A program made the position numbers and the translations under genes. Shown in pieces: positions 43,640 through 55,992 of a DNA stretch of 64,000 nt. This stretch comes from Termitomyces sp. T153 (Eukaryota; Basidiomycota; Agaricomycetes; Agaricales; Lyophyllaceae), in contig JACKQL020000008.1 of the NCBI GenBank assembly GCA_018296165.2, positions 310,001 through 374,000 on the forward strand. The letters are read 5' to 3'. The notes under the pieces are model-generated. The model was not told where the DNA came from. It did no database searches and saw only the letters and a program-made list of their open reading frames with translations. Within the stretch, counting starts at the first letter, position 1. Each line of letters starts with the position of its first letter.

Positions 43640-46335
43640 CTGAGATCAGCCTATGATGTTGCATTGGTCACAACTGTCAGGAGCATCTTGAGGTAGACCC
43701 TTTTTCCCTGTTTTGGTGAAGCAAAGTACATTCTCCCAATAGCTGTTCCTTTTTGGCTCTCCTTCCAAGTCCTTTTGGAAGCTTCATAGACAAACTTGGT
43801 TGGAAAGCTCTGATAGGTGGTGTTATTATTAGGGAATCTGGCATTGGCTTCAAACCAAGCAGTGAGTGCAGTCTTGTTTGCATTAGGGCTGGCAGCTACC
43901 ATTTCCAAAGGCTCATTATCCTGAAAGTAGACTCTATGCTTGCCCTTCAAATCACAAGTAATCAATACACAGGGGGATGTTCTCCATGCATATTGGATTA
44001 AAAGATGTGCCAGCATGATTCAGCTGCAGAAATGTATCTGGCATCCAGGTGTTCCTTGATTTCATCCCTCTGGTCCATCTGCTCTCTCAAACTTTCCACA
44101 GTTGTCCTATCATGGCATTTGTAGATGTACTTGTAAATGTACTTGATAGCTTCTACTGAAGCACAGACCTCCACATTGATGTGGCATTGATACTTGGCTG
44201 AGAGATAAGGATTGTATGGGACAACATCACAATTGTCATAACAATGACCATTCTTTTCAAAGAAGTGCCCATTGTCAGGTCTGGCATATTGAGGTTAGCC
44301 ATTATCCCCATATTGAGTAGCCTCTTGAAATTCCTTTGGGTATTTCTCAAAACATTTGCCATCTACCAGGCACTTAGCATTGGGTTTGGCAGTTCCACAT
44401 GGACCATGGACCATGTTGATAGTAACAACCTGACAACAGAGATAAGTAACTGAATTCAGGATTCAAACAAAGCCAATACCTGATACAATTCAGGCTGAGC
44501 AACTGGATCTGGAATTTGGGCAGAGACAATGGAATCCATATCAGGTGCATCCTTAATCCTGTGATGATGATGAAAAAAGATCAAGATGTGCATATATGAA
44601 AGTCCTCTCTTTTGAAATTCAATGGTATGAACATAAGCCACACAGCTGCCAAAGAGACCTTCCTTGATCTCCTCCACCACAGCATTTTTCTTGAGTTCAA
44701 ATACTCTGGCAACAATATCAGGTTGATCAGCAGTTGTTTGCTTCTTTCCATTGACTGCAGGTTCCTTCAAGAGAGCTTTTTGGATTTCTGACCACTTTGG
44801 ATTGGCAGTCATAGTCAAGAAGAGATCAGGTTTTCCAATATACCTGCAGATAGCCATAGAGTCCTGAAATAATTGCTGCATCTGTTGATCACTTCCAGTA
44901 TGAGAACAAGGGAGGATAACACAATGGCTTTGTGCAGTGACTTGTTCATCTCCAGCAGCAGCATCCACTACTCCCTGATAAACTTCAGCTCTGATCTTCT
45001 TCTGATTGTGTCAAATCCAATTGAACTTGTTTTGTTCAGTGGAAGCCCATGCATCCACAACATATTTTTGAAATAGCCTCCCACTCCAGAGTAATGGTGC
45101 ATTGAATTCAAGTTCTTTGCTGCAGACTATATGCATAATATGCTATTTGAGTGACCTTTCCTGATCTTTGTTGATTCTGTGGTCCAAAATGAGAGCAAAT
45201 GTTAGTGTGAAATTCAGGCTGTCCAGTGGGAAAGATGATGGTATAATGCAATGGAGTGTAATATGGGTGCAAGTGACTGATCTGCTTCAATTGACCTACA
45301 TGCAAGTGCAAGACTATCATGATGATTCAATTGCTCCTCTGAGCCATCTCCAGGAATTACAGCTGCAACCACCTCCTGTTTATTAGGGTCATTATAGCAT
45401 TGAGGATCTCCAAAATCAGCTGTAAGCTTGACAGAAAGCCTTTGTGGTTGGCCTTCTGGAACTTATCCCATAATTTGTCTGGCCTGCTTGTATAACTCAA
45501 TGAAGGGATTGACTCTAGCAAGCATATCCTGGAAAGAGGCCATTATCTGAGGATCAAGCCTGGGATTGTTCTGTTGACAAATAGCCAATTGTTGATTGTG
45601 GTCACAAAAGTAGAGTTGTGCATATACAGGATGATTGGCTTCAATAGGAAGCAAGGCACCTGTCAAATGATGAATTTCTCCATTGATCCTAGAGCTGTAT
45701 GGTCCAGGAGCATTGGTAATGGCATAGTCAATTTTAACTCCCAGAGATGTGAATGCAAAGGCTGCATTGTGTTGATGGATAGATGTTTTAAAAATGTCAG
45801 AGAGAGGGTGGTGGCCATGGAGTAGGTTCAGTAAATCTGCTGGAGCATCTTGAAGCCTGGGCAAACTCACTTGGCCTTGTAAGCAGCACATGCCAGATTT
45901 TGGATTGACAGTCATAGGGCCAAAATAGTGTGGAGGGTATTCAATCAAGTAAGGTTGCCTTCCTCTTGGAATAGGCTGAATAGGGCTAAGCTGTAGTGAA
46001 ATAGGAGGTTCAAGGAGAGGCTGTTCAGCAGGATTTTGTAGTCCTGCTGGATGATTGAGTAAGGCAGGGTCCAATTCTTCTGCAGGTGGATGTTCTACAA
46101 GATCAACATATTCCAACTCATTGTCAGAAGGCACATCATCCTGAGGACCTAATGGATCATCAAGGGGAGGGTCCAATTGCTCTGCCTGTTGTTGTACAGC
46201 AAGATCAACATATTCCAAGTCATCCTCAGAAGGTATATCATTCTGAGGACCTAAATCATTGAAATCCTCTTCAAGATCAGCTTGATGTTGCTGTTCCCAG
46301 CCTTGAAAGATCCTTTGAGCTATAACTGCATTCAA
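43640..46335 (-). pseudogene. Helitron N-terminal and Rep (HUH endonuclease) region
   Basis: The frame at 46335-45463 carries the Helitron N-terminal block (CCLQGQVSLPRLQDAP, DIFKTSIHQHNAAFAFTSL, INGEIHHLTGALLP, PHYFGPM). The frame at 44968-44456 starts the Rep part: DLFLTMTANPKWSEI, then the HUH position GLSYMHILIFF, in which the first His is Tyr. Further on, out of the previous frame, GHFFEKNGHCYDNCDVVPYN, NVEVCASVEAIKYIYKYIYK (with the Tyr pair expected at the catalytic site) and NANKTALTAWFEANARFP follow to 43651. Frameshifts and stops (for example TAA after QYGDNG near 44299) separate the parts. Confidence 0.85.
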
Positions 46336-46488
46336 AGGCCTATGTTCAGGATTCAGATAAATATGCTATTAAACTTTGTTAGTTAAAGTAGCATTATGAA
46401 ATAGTCTTGAACTGACCTCTGCTCTGAATAGCTCTTCTTCCTGTCTTGATTTCTCCTGCCTTTCCTGGCTCAGAATAGCTAATGCATG

Positions 46489-47190
46489 CTACCTGTCCTG
46501 CTCTTGTCTCAGCCTTTGTTGCTCTTCTAATACAGCTAATGCCTGTTCATGTCTGGTTTGGTAGTTTGCCATCTCCTGAGCAACATCAAGAGCAGGAGGT
46601 GAATTAGGTCTGATTCTTCTAAGTGCAGGAGCAGGTAGAAGAGGCACCATTCTGGGTATAGGATGCTGTAAAGGAGCATCCCATCCCTCAGGCAAAATAG
46701 TTTGAGGAATAATCACTGTAGGTTGAGCAATAGTGGGCTGATTGATTGGTATCAGCCTATTGTCCCTTCCATGTACAGGAGCAGGTAGAGGTGGCATCAT
46801 GATGGGCATAGAATTTTTCATAAGAACTTTTCTCACTCTTCTAAGTGGAGGAGCAGGTGGAGGAGGCACCATTCTAGGAATGGGATTCTGTAAAGGAGCA
46901 TCCCATCCTTTAGGAAAAACAGTTTCAGGGATCACTATAGAAAATGGATCATCATCAGCAGCTGGCTGCCTAATAGGTCTTCCTGAAGAGCTGGAAGTGG
47001 TGGCTATAGATTGGTGCTTATTTCCAAGCCCCGAACCCTCAGATCCCATACCCCCAGATCCCATAAATTGATTAATACCCCCAGTTCCCCTACTTCCAGG
47101 CCCAAATTGAAGTGGTAGAACAACTAAGGTATTGATCTGTTCCAAAGATCTATTGTTTCTATTTGTACAACAATCATCAGGATCTGTCAT
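46489..47190 (-). CDS. Helitron-associated Pro/Gln-rich ORF (possible N-terminal part of the element's protein)
   Basis: A 233-codon frame rich in Pro, Gly, Arg and Gln. A short internal duplication is visible: GWDAPLQNPIPRMVPPPPAP recurs as GWDAPLQHPIPRMVP with LLPAPALRR. It ends in a Gln/Glu/Arg-rich helix (ALAVLEEQQRLRQEQ). No enzymatic domain. It lies directly upstream of the Helitron N-terminal block and may belong to the same transcript. Confidence 0.45.
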   Translation of the reverse strand: MTDPDDCCTNRNNRSLEQINTLVVLPLQFGPGSRGTGGINQFMGSGGMGSEGSGLGNKHQSIATTSSSSGRPIRQPAADDDPFSIVIPETVFPKGWDAPLQNPIPRMVPPPPAPPLRRVRKVLMKNSMPIMMPPLPAPVHGRDNRLIPINQPTIAQPTVIIPQTILPEGWDAPLQHPIPRMVPLLPAPALRRIRPNSPPALDVAQEMANYQTRHEQALAVLEEQQRLRQEQDR

Positions 47191-48165
47191 TTGTAACTGT
47201 TCAAATCTCCTTTGAATTCTAGCTTGTTGCCTTTGGCTTTCAGGAGTAGTGGGTGGTAGGTTGGTATGCCTACAACATCAATTGTAAAGCATCTTAATAG
47301 TCAAAAACCATTAAAATTAACTTGCATGATGAGATATCTAATATATCAATAGCTCAATGTGGATAAGGATTGACTAATAAGCTTGTTAGTCAACAGATGG
47401 TATATATTTATTCAAGTTGTCTACTATGATTCTTTTTAGAAAACCTGTTCCAAGTGTAAAAAACAGCCAAGTTACTCAAAAAGGAAGGTTCTTGGTCACC
47501 AGCTGACAAATTTTAGTCAGCACAATCCAAAGTTGTTGCATATATGAGCAACACAGCCACTTTCCCAGGAGTTGTCACATACATTATAAATTACCTCAAT
47601 TACACTTGACTATGCATTGCTACAATCCTACTGTGATACTTATGAGCTTGCCACCACTAGAAATGATTGCATGCACACAAGAGCTACCACAGTTGCATCA
47701 GAATTCATCAATGTCAATTTGCACAAATTCACATACCAAGTGAGGGAATGGAGCATGTCCAAATGGACAAGAAATGAATCTATATATTACATCTGCATGA
47801 AAAACATTGAAATAAGATAGTAACCTTGAAAACATACTAGGACTTGGAGAAAAACATTCAAAAAACAGCTAACACAAGATGTTGAATAAGTAAAGTCATT
47901 TGGTGCAAATGTATGTATACCTATCAAGGTAACAGAATGAACTGCATCAAAAACAGGCATGGAATGTAGGTTGCATGTGATATTTGTAAACATATCAGCT
48001 GACAACTGAAACATACCAGGACTTTGAGATAGCAAGCATATGGTATTTCTGTTTGCATGGTCAGAAATGCAACAATCTTACATCAAGATAACATACCTGA
48101 GAGTCTCTGCATTTAGGGAATCCCAGTAGGCTCCATTCTTCCTCAATTCCATGGTTCTTCTTGAT

Positions 48166-48705
48166 TCATTCATGCTTGTAGATACTCCTATCATTCCATT
48201 TGAGCACTTGACTAGCATGAGAAGGATTGAAAGAGACATACTTGGCATTATTCATATTCCCTGCTTTTGCCTTCTCAAATTTCTTCTTGGTGGCTTGCTT
48301 GGTCATATCAGCAGTTTGTTGTGGTGCCTTTTGCAGATGCTCTTGCTGACTTGTATCTGGAGCAACTAGAGGTAGTTGTGGTGCTGGCAGAATGTGAATT
48401 GAAGACAAGGCTGTATCTGAGCATGAAGAGGAATTGACAGTGTTAGTTGAGATCACAGATGTGATAGATGGAGGGCTGGGGATATTTGGGATGTTAGTCT
48501 TGGGTGGTGATGGAATTGAGGCAGGTGCTGGTGTTGGGGTTGCAAGTAGAGCAGGTTGGGTCATGGAAGCAGCTGTTGAAGAAGTCTTTCCTGGGACATC
48601 TGATGGATCTATCAGTAAATGACTGAAACCTTGAATGATAGATGTACTTGAGTTGGCAGTCATAGTCAAGGAAACAGTGGAATTTGGCAGATGCTCTGGT
48701 GTCAT
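48166..48705 (-). CDS. Ser/Thr/Pro-rich ORF upstream in Helitron copy 2
   Basis: A 179-codon frame starting MTPEHLPNSTVSLTMTANSS. It is low-complexity (PTPAPASIPSPPKTNIPNIP), then Gln-rich, and ends NDRSIYKHE. No known domain; it may be an N-terminal exon of an element-encoded protein. Confidence 0.35.
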   Translation of the reverse strand: MTPEHLPNSTVSLTMTANSSTSIIQGFSHLLIDPSDVPGKTSSTAASMTQPALLATPTPAPASIPSPPKTNIPNIPSPPSITSVISTNTVNSSSCSDTALSSIHILPAPQLPLVAPDTSQQEHLQKAPQQTADMTKQATKKKFEKAKAGNMNNAKYVSFNPSHASQVLKWNDRSIYKHE

Positions 48706-49079
48706 GTTATGTTACTACCAGAAGTGGTTGTAGAGGTGGTCAAGGATGTTGATTCAGAAAAGTGGGAGCTTGTGCAGCCAAAGAAGTGGATGCAGATCCT
48801 TAATATACTTGTTGTTGCAACAGTCATTAGGTATGAAAAAACTGTAGCACTAAGATGCTATCAGCAGAGTATGAGATACAAAATCAAAGAAAAAAACCAC
48901 AGTGAATTTCAAACCTAGAAATCACAAAGATTAAATGGATTGTGGATAAAGATGAAATTCATATACCCACTTTCAGCATGCTGTTTGCCTTGGCAGGAAC
49001 TTGAGCACAATTTCTGATGACAGTCTTGGTGCTGACAGCAGGTGAGTCCAATTATGACTTTATGAGGGTCAAGAAGATG

Positions 49080-49512
49080 ATTTTGAGGATGCCAATTTTT
49101 TCAGTGCATTTTGTGTCTTAATTGCAGATTTGACTTTAGGAGAGCAAGAGAGATGGCCAGCTGCCCAAGATGGATAGTTGTTAGTTGCAATTTGATGAGC
49201 CTTCTAGTTGTTTTCACCATACAAAACATCCAGATGATAAGTACACATATGAAGCTCATAATAGTTTGCTGAAACTAAGCTAGCTTTGGCACATGTATTT
49301 AGAGCTATACCATTGTCAAGAAAGTATTGCCAGATCAATCTTGCATCTGCACAATATTGCTTGACTTTCTGCATGCTGACTACTTCACCATCAATATCTT
49401 CTACATATTGTGTCATGATATTTCCATGAGACTTGGCCTCATAGTGTGAGGGGATGGTCACTTTAGGACTGTTCAACTCTATTCCAGGCTTAGTCTGAGG
49501 ATGATCTACCAT
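49080..49512 (-). pseudogene. Fragment of an unnamed basidiomycete repeat-associated protein
   Basis: The frame at 49512-49204 includes YVEDIDGEVVSMQKVKQYCA, IWQYFLDNGIALNT and SANYYELHMCTYHLDVLYGE, with a stop at 49204. Past the stop the same frame continues KAHQIATNNYPSWAAGHLS. The DIDGE..K..YC.DAR.IW pattern resembles conserved proteins of unknown function found many times in Agaricomycete genomes next to transposons. I know no activity for them. Confidence 0.4.
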
Positions 49513-49600
49513 TCTAGCTCATCTGACATACTGCCTGTCATTAGTTGCCTTCCATGAATCACATGATCAGACATCACTCAACCTAGGTTATTGATAGTCA

Positions 49601-50744
49601 TTCTTCCTTACATACTGCAGCCCAATGAGTAGGTACAATGTTAGTCATCATTACTAGTGATTTAGTATATAGGGTGGTCTGCAGAGTAGAATATCCTCAG
49701 ACCAAACAATAGCAGTGTTCACCAGGTCTATCCACTGATCTGACTGTAAGATCCTCCAGCATTGTCTCTGTGCTTAGCTTGCTGTGCTTGCCCTCTGCTT
49801 GACTACCAGCTGCATCTGTGCCTCCTCACTTCTTGCTCATTGCTTGTGCCTTGCTTGCTCTTGCCAGATTTGCCTGTGGAGTGATTGTCCCCTTACACAT
49901 GGTGGGAGTTGGTGACACTTTTCTTTTCCTTCTTTGCTATGAGATGAATTTTTTGGTTCCAATGTGTAATCTGTGGAAAATCATCTTGATTCAAGCATGG
50001 AACAGGGAGAAATCCAGAAAGGATGGGTTTCATTGTGTTTGCCACCTGTGCATGCAGAGATTGGGAGTGTGTGCTGAGAGCATCAACAATATCTGAATGT
50101 GAGGATCTGGATGACAGATTCAATATGCAATAGGTATCATCTGACTGTGAATTATATTGCACTTGATTGATGATAGCAACTTTCTTGGCTCTCTTCCATA
50201 AAGTTCACAATCCATTCCAACCATCATGCCATCAGATTGTTTTGGTGGGTCAAATCAGCTAGAGATGTATCCAGACCATGAATAGCATGCAAGACAAGAC
50301 TGTTTTGTGGTCTCTCCAATGAAAAAGGGTTAGTGAAGGTGTTCTGAATGATAAAAGAGGTTAGACTGTGCATAAAATTTTTGCTTACTATAGCACCAAA
50401 ATTTTGCATCCTTTGAGAGCTTGCAACATCCTCCATGCCTCCTAGATGCTGTGATAGCCTTGGCACAGTTGAGTGGGATTACTGTGTACATTAAACTGAT
50501 GTTCTGAAAATGAAGGGGAACTGGGATGAAAGGGAAATGACATTGACATCAACAACATCCGTGGAAGATGAAAGAGTAGATATATGAACCATGTTATTTG
50601 TTTATCATTACAAGGGTGTATGTAAAATAGCTACTTCTCCAAATCCCTCTTCATCATTGTGCCCACCAGCTTCAAAGACACCACTTAACTCTGCAATATC
50701 AAGACCAGCTTTCTCCACCAAGAAAACTCAATCTTTCCATCCGT
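49601..50744. other. CpG-poor repeat-like sequence without a recognised gene
   Basis: Short frames on both strands (49818-50096 plus, 50466-50224 minus) have no recognised motif. CpG stays rare until about 50.74 kb, which marks the return to host DNA next to the permease gene. Confidence 0.4.
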
Positions 50745-50807
50745 CAAACAGTCACGAAAATATAATTATATTGATACAACCAACACATTACAGTAGATCT
50801 TCCATGA

Positions 50808-53078
50808 TCACTCTGAGTAAGACAAAGCCTCTGGATCTGTTGAATCATTCTCTTCCTTCGAATCGGCTATTTCAACAGGTAGGACCGTGTTAAGGATCAC
50901 AGCAACAATTCCTGAAGATAAGACTCAATAATCGAATAGTCAGATTTGCTCCACAAAAGGCGAAGTGATCAGCACTTACATGGCGTGCTCAGAATGATAG
51001 TAATTGAAGTAAACAGTCCCTCCAATCCTTTATTGTTATCCTTAACCCTATCAAACAGATGCGTAAAGATTGTAGGCACCAACAAATTGCCGAAGCCAAG
51101 TGAGAACGCAGCGGCAAGTATAAACCTTTCTCGGCGCGTGAATTTAATGTATGACAAGACACGCACGCCGGAGACTGCCACACTCGCAAACAAGAATGTC
51201 GTGACGCCCCCGAGGACCGGGTTGGGTATGGAAAGAAATACACCGGAAATCTTGCCTAGAACACCAAAGAGGATGAGGAAAAAGCAGCACCATCGTCCTG
51301 CTCTGCGGTTTGCACAACGGGTGATGGCGATGACACCATTGTTTTGTGCAAAAGTAGAGAGGGGTGTCACGGTGAAAAGTGCGGAGAAAAAGCCACTGAC
51401 ACCATCACCCTGAAATGTACTGGGTGAACTATCATGGTAGTATATGAGGGGCAAGAAAACATACCAAAACCCCACCTTGTATTCTCGTCTCGAACTCAGG
51501 TCCTTGAACTTTTACTCGCGATACCTCTGCAGATGCAGTAATGTCGCCAATGGCCTCCATCGCAAGGGAGACGTAGACCGCCAGCATGGGTAGGATGGCC
51601 GGCGGATAGACGCCAATCTTGAACCGGTGAACCCTGGAAGATTATGGAACTCACTGGCAAAAGGGATATTGTAGAAATGAGTGCATACCAAAGAAACGTA
51701 ATGCCCGGTGCAGATTTGATACTTGATCCATCGATGTAGCCTGTACCACCAGCAACGATGCAACCCGTAACCAACCCGATGATGACACTGATATTCTTCA
51801 AGAACGGGGAACCAAAGATTTCCGTGAGGATGATCGAAATAAAAGACAAGAACCCCAACCCGATAAACTCTGGCGAGCCCCAACTAACAGAACAAGTTCA
51901 TATCAGACTGATTTTTTGAGACCAAGTACGAAATACGTACGGAAGGGGCCGCGGAGCATAGATAGTGGGGCACAACTCGTTGTAAGTGCCAGGGGTGCCA
52001 TTAATGCATCCATTTGAACCTCCTCCCCAGTTAAGGACACCAGATGAGCCGATCAGAGAAGCACCGATCATTAAAACGACGGTCCCTATTAATAAGTACC
52101 ACTTTAGAACTAGGACGGCCAGGCTTTGGCAAAGGTCAACACACCTGTAACAATTGGAGGAAAGATGAGTTTCAGCACACGAGCAGGGAGGAAGGACATG
52201 AAAATTTCGAGAAAGGCGCAAACAAGTGATGTGCCTGAACATTTCTCTAACGTTATGGTATTTGATGGAATGAAGAGGTGCTGATGCTCACCAAGGACCT
52301 TTCCATAAGCATCGGGACAAGGTTTACGAGTAACGACGCCTGCAGCAGACGTCACTGAGGGGCATGTTCCATCTTTGTACATAGCATCAAAGATCTGACC
52401 AATACCAGATAGAATGACGAATACTATGGACGGAAAGAAACGGAAGAAACGTACTGCGGTCGCTGTACTGAGGGTTGCGAAACTTGTACCAACGACGGAA
52501 ATGAGGCCAGTGCCGAGGTAATAATTCCGGAAGATACGTATACGTGATATTTGTACTGAACTCAAGATACCTGACGTATCAAGTGGTCAGTATGATACAG
52601 AAGTAAAGTAAAATAGATCCAACGCACCACAACCGATGAGGGATGCAGAGATCATGTAGGCGGAGGTTGCAGGGTCAAGGTTCAGAGCAGAAGCAAAGAT
52701 AATTGGGGGCGTAATGAGCCCGGCAAGCATGGCAAGGGCATGCTGGAGTCCACATGAAATCGCAAGCACCAGAGGAAGGTCGACATCAAGCCCGTAAAAT
52801 GGCGGGGAACGGGGTTTATTCAAGAACGGTAGCGCGGGTGTACATAACCTAGAAATTTTAACTCGCCAGCCTTAACATTGTGAGGTCGAGGCCCACCATG
52901 TGTAGTTATAGTCACCCAACCAACCCTCCCGCGTGAGGACCTTCTTCCTCCAAGCCATTGCTCGACCCTTTAGTGAGGTCCCGGTAGACAGTTCAGTATG
53001 ACTGGCGACACAAGTAGAATCAAGCACAGGAAGGTCCATCGCCGCCGTTGGTTGCTCTTTGATAGAGGAAGAGGACAT
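50808..53078 (-). CDS. NCS2/NAT-family purine (uric acid-xanthine) permease, C-terminal exon read-out interrupted
   Basis: These plasma-membrane H+ symporters take up xanthine and uric acid (UapA/UapC class). The start is MSSSSIKEQPTAAMDLPVLD (53078). After an intron that gives YTWLCTPALPF, the family blocks follow: SCGLQHALAMLAGLITPPII, SSVQISRIRIF, TSFATLSTA, GSPFLKNISVIIGLVTGCIV and the NAT signature QNNGVIAITRCANRRAG. The last membrane blocks follow: GGVTTFLFASVAVSGVRVL and NNKGLEGLFTSITIILSTP. The last intron (50912-50979, GTAAGT..CAG) joins T to GA, giving a TGA across the junction. With G instead of T the frame would continue PGIVAVILNTVLPVEIADSK and end SYSE at 50808. So the product is either about 33 residues shorter or uses another splice. 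Otherwise it looks complete. Confidence 0.88.
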
Positions 53079-53463
53079 TGGGTTAGCCTGCGCCCCTGAC
53101 CGATTTTGAATTTGGAGCTTCGATGTCGTTATCCCTTGAGAAAGAGACTAAAAAGAGAAGAGCTGCAGGGAACAGAGGATATTTGACATGGAGATACTTT
53201 ATAAATTTATCCGAGGCATGTACTTAATATCGTACGTTAAGTATACGTTAAGCCCCAACGGCATCTGTAATGAAAAGCCGTCGCAGCATTCATGCTCCGC
53301 AATCCGGTCCGGAGAAAATTTTGACGCGTAGCCACGTGATTGACGCGACGAGACGACGAGAAGCGATGACCTAGATTTCAAAACTGGATGGCTTGATTTG
53401 TACATACAATATGCTGCTTTCACAATAGAATACACGTAAGTAACACCACAAAAAAGAAGAGGC
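53079..53463. other. Permease promoter and HDAC 3' flank
   Basis: 385 bases between the permease start codon and the HDAC stop codon. The composition is host-like. No regulatory motif or RNA gene is recognised. Confidence 0.4.
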
Positions 53464-55469
53464 TCAAGGGTCCATTGTCGTATCTTCCCAATCTTCGTCG
53501 CCTTCGTCAACACCTGGTGGCTGCCCACCCCTCTCCATCAGCTCCCCGATCGGAATGGCAAACGGCACATGTTTCCCAATGATAACATCCTCTATGGTCT
53601 CATCCCATCGCGCCGAACTCTGGAAGAACCGCCGCTTCGCTGTCTTTCCGGGCACCGCTCCATGCTCGAAGTGGCTATATCCCGCTTCATGCACAGGTAC
53701 GTCAAAGTATTGGCCAGTCAGCAGGCTCATTCGCGTTCGTGATGAGGCTGCTGATGATTTTGGGAATCGTCGGGCGCGCGAGGCGTGTCTTCGGCTTGAG
53801 AGGGATTCATCCGAGTCCCATGAATTATCATCGTCGGATGTTTCGGAAGGGGAATCAGACTCTTGCATATCGTAGGTGTAACGCATGTGTTCTGTCTTGT
53901 ATGTCAATGCGGTCCTTCTAGGGTAAATGTGGCAACATACGAGCTAGCTGTAAATCCAGTCCATCTCTTGCCTCATCATCGTCACGTCCAAGCCCTAGGT
54001 GTTGACCAACGCTCTCCCGTGGTACATCGTGCAAGCCGACAGAGGGTGCAGGACTGAGTTGCGAGAGATGCTCTAGAGCCGTCTCTCTGGAAACAAAGTA
54101 AAGTTTGATCCCGTCTCACATTTGTGGATGACGCACCGAACTTTGTCAATGGAACCATCCTTGACGTTAAGATCATCCATGTTATTCTCTACAACTTCCA
54201 ACCGATATCTGGGTCCGAACCATTCAAAGTACTCGTTCCAAGGAAGGAGGGGATCGATCGTATCCTCAATGCCTAGCGCGCACGCTGTTTCATATGTCCA
54301 CGTCCGCGCAACATTCTTCACAGTGTAACCACCACCTCCTAGGAGGATGAGAGGAATGTTTTGCTTTCGCAGGAATTGTACGCAATGGGCGTGGCCACGC
54401 ATAGTAATATTGAAGCATCCCAATTTGTCCCCAGCCAGAGAATCGGCTCCGCATTGCAGAACTACCACAGATGGTTGGAAAACTTCGAGTATTTTGGTGA
54501 TGATCTGATCTTCCGCATGAATCCCTTATCAAAAGCGAATAAGCATATCACACACCGGCTCAAAAACGCTTTGAAAAGACTGATCTGTAATCCCATCCTT
54601 CAATGGCACATTGATAGCATATCCCTTTCCCTTTCCCCTACCCCTGTCGTCCTGCGTTCCCGTTCCCGGAAAGTATTCACCAAACTTGTGGAAGCTGCAT
54701 GTCATTACGCGGTCGGTGGTGTAAAATGCTTCCTCGACTCCATCGCCATGATGACAATCGATATCGATGTACAGTACGCGCGGATATGTACGCAAAAGTT
54801 CGAGAATCCCAAGCACAATGTCGTTGATGTAGCAAAAGCCTGATGCTTCTCTTTTTTTCGCATGGTGAAGACCGCCTGACCAGTTGATGGCGATGTCAGC
54901 GGCGCCGGACGCTATTCGCTTTGCAGCACCTTGACAACTTCAATAAATACGACAGGATATGACATAAACAAAACGCACATATTGAACCTCCCGCCGATAT
55001 TGAACAGAACTCAAAAACTCCTTCGAAGGGTGGGTTGTCTTCTCCTACCAGAACTGTGAATGTTGAATAGAGGTTCCTTGGAACACAAACTACTTACATC
55101 GTGACCCATGATACGTAAGCTCCTCCGCAGTTTCTGGTGTTACTCGATTGAGAAAATGGATGTATTCGTCAGTGTGGAAGGAAGTCATTGTCTCAGGTGT
55201 CGCTCTCGTTGGTCTCTACAAACAGGGTTGAGCTGTAATAAGCTTTCAACTTCGGCTCAACACACATACCAGTACATGCATCTTGGGTAACATCTCGTAC
55301 GCAGTGACCAGGTCATGTGTAACGCGTATTCGATGGGGTTTCATGGGATGACCAAGACCGTACGTGTAGGCACCAGCGTCCGCTGCAGATAGACGAGTAA
55401 GAGGGAATCTAGATAAGTCAACATGGTAGACCCACGATCATAGTAATAGGCTACCCTTCTTTGGGACAT
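53464..55469 (-). CDS. HOS2: Class I histone deacetylase, HOS2/HDAC3-like
   Basis: A zinc-dependent lysine deacetylase, in yeast part of the Set3 complex. Start [11 protein letters not shown] (55469), then after an intron [20 protein letters not shown]. Conserved blocks follow: [51 protein letters not shown] and the zinc-binding [20 protein letters not shown]. Further on are [38 protein letters not shown] and the [20 protein letters not shown] block. [20 protein letters not shown] is more like HOS2/phd1 than RPD3. All catalytic His, Asp and Tyr positions that can be judged are present. The C-terminal tail is acidic and Ser-rich ([20 protein letters not shown]) and ends WEDTTMDP at 53464. Short introns interrupt the domain and rejoin in frame. 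Confidence 0.93.
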
Positions 55470-55992
55470 TGTGGCGCATGCAGGGAGGGTGCAGTTGTCG
55501 GGGACGGAAGACAGGGCGGCCCCTGTCAATAATTTCTCATCCCTAATCCGTCTGGTCACGTGCGTTTCTCAAGCAAGGCCAAATAAACCACGCTCGGCAA
55601 GCGGGGTTGGGCATAATTTTTGTGATTTTGTGCTATTCTCTGACCTGTTCTCAACGTTCCTCCAGATGCTTCTCTGTAATCACTCTCATCACTGTCTATT
55701 GTGCTCTGCGGAAAGATCTTGTCACGCTATACGAAATATATCTTCTGTGGGCCGACGTAGACACGTTAAAATAGATCAGCCTGAGCCACCATTCCTCGCA
55801 GTACATCATGTCATATCGCGAATGTCGCCCTCATCTGATTCTATTGGTTGTATGTGTGCATTATCGTCACGGGCTCAGCACTGCTAATGTCCGTCCCCCT
55901 GTCAACTCTTTTTCACATACTATTCGAATAGAACTAGCTATTCTCGATGATTACAAAGTGATTCATTTCCGACAAGAGCGTATATGTAGTTT
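55470..55992. other. HDAC upstream region; source of two dispersed degenerate copies
   Basis: 523 bases between the HDAC start and the amidase stop. Parts of it are seen again, degraded, at 17530-17815 and near 59010-59100. A frame at 55471-55887 plus has no recognisable domain. Confidence 0.45.

Larger units (their letters stand above)
40690..49600 (-). mobile_element. Helitron, copy 2 (long copy, decayed)
   Basis: A minus-strand rolling-circle element. From its 5' side (high coordinates) come accessory ORFs (49.5-46.5 kb), the Helitron N-terminal and Rep regions (46.3-43.6 kb), a PIF1-like helicase (43.2-41.75 kb) and a 3' minisatellite (41.44-40.76 kb). The first 2.3 kb at its 3' side is nearly identical, inverted, to copy 1. 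Helitron termini (5' TC, 3' CTRR with hairpin) could not be fixed by eye, so the outer limits are approximate. CpG is almost absent. Confidence 0.85.

Noticed and set aside
50946..51413. 155-codon plus-strand frame opposite the permease
   Set aside because: It lies antisense to conserved NCS2 exons and has no domain; a shadow frame.
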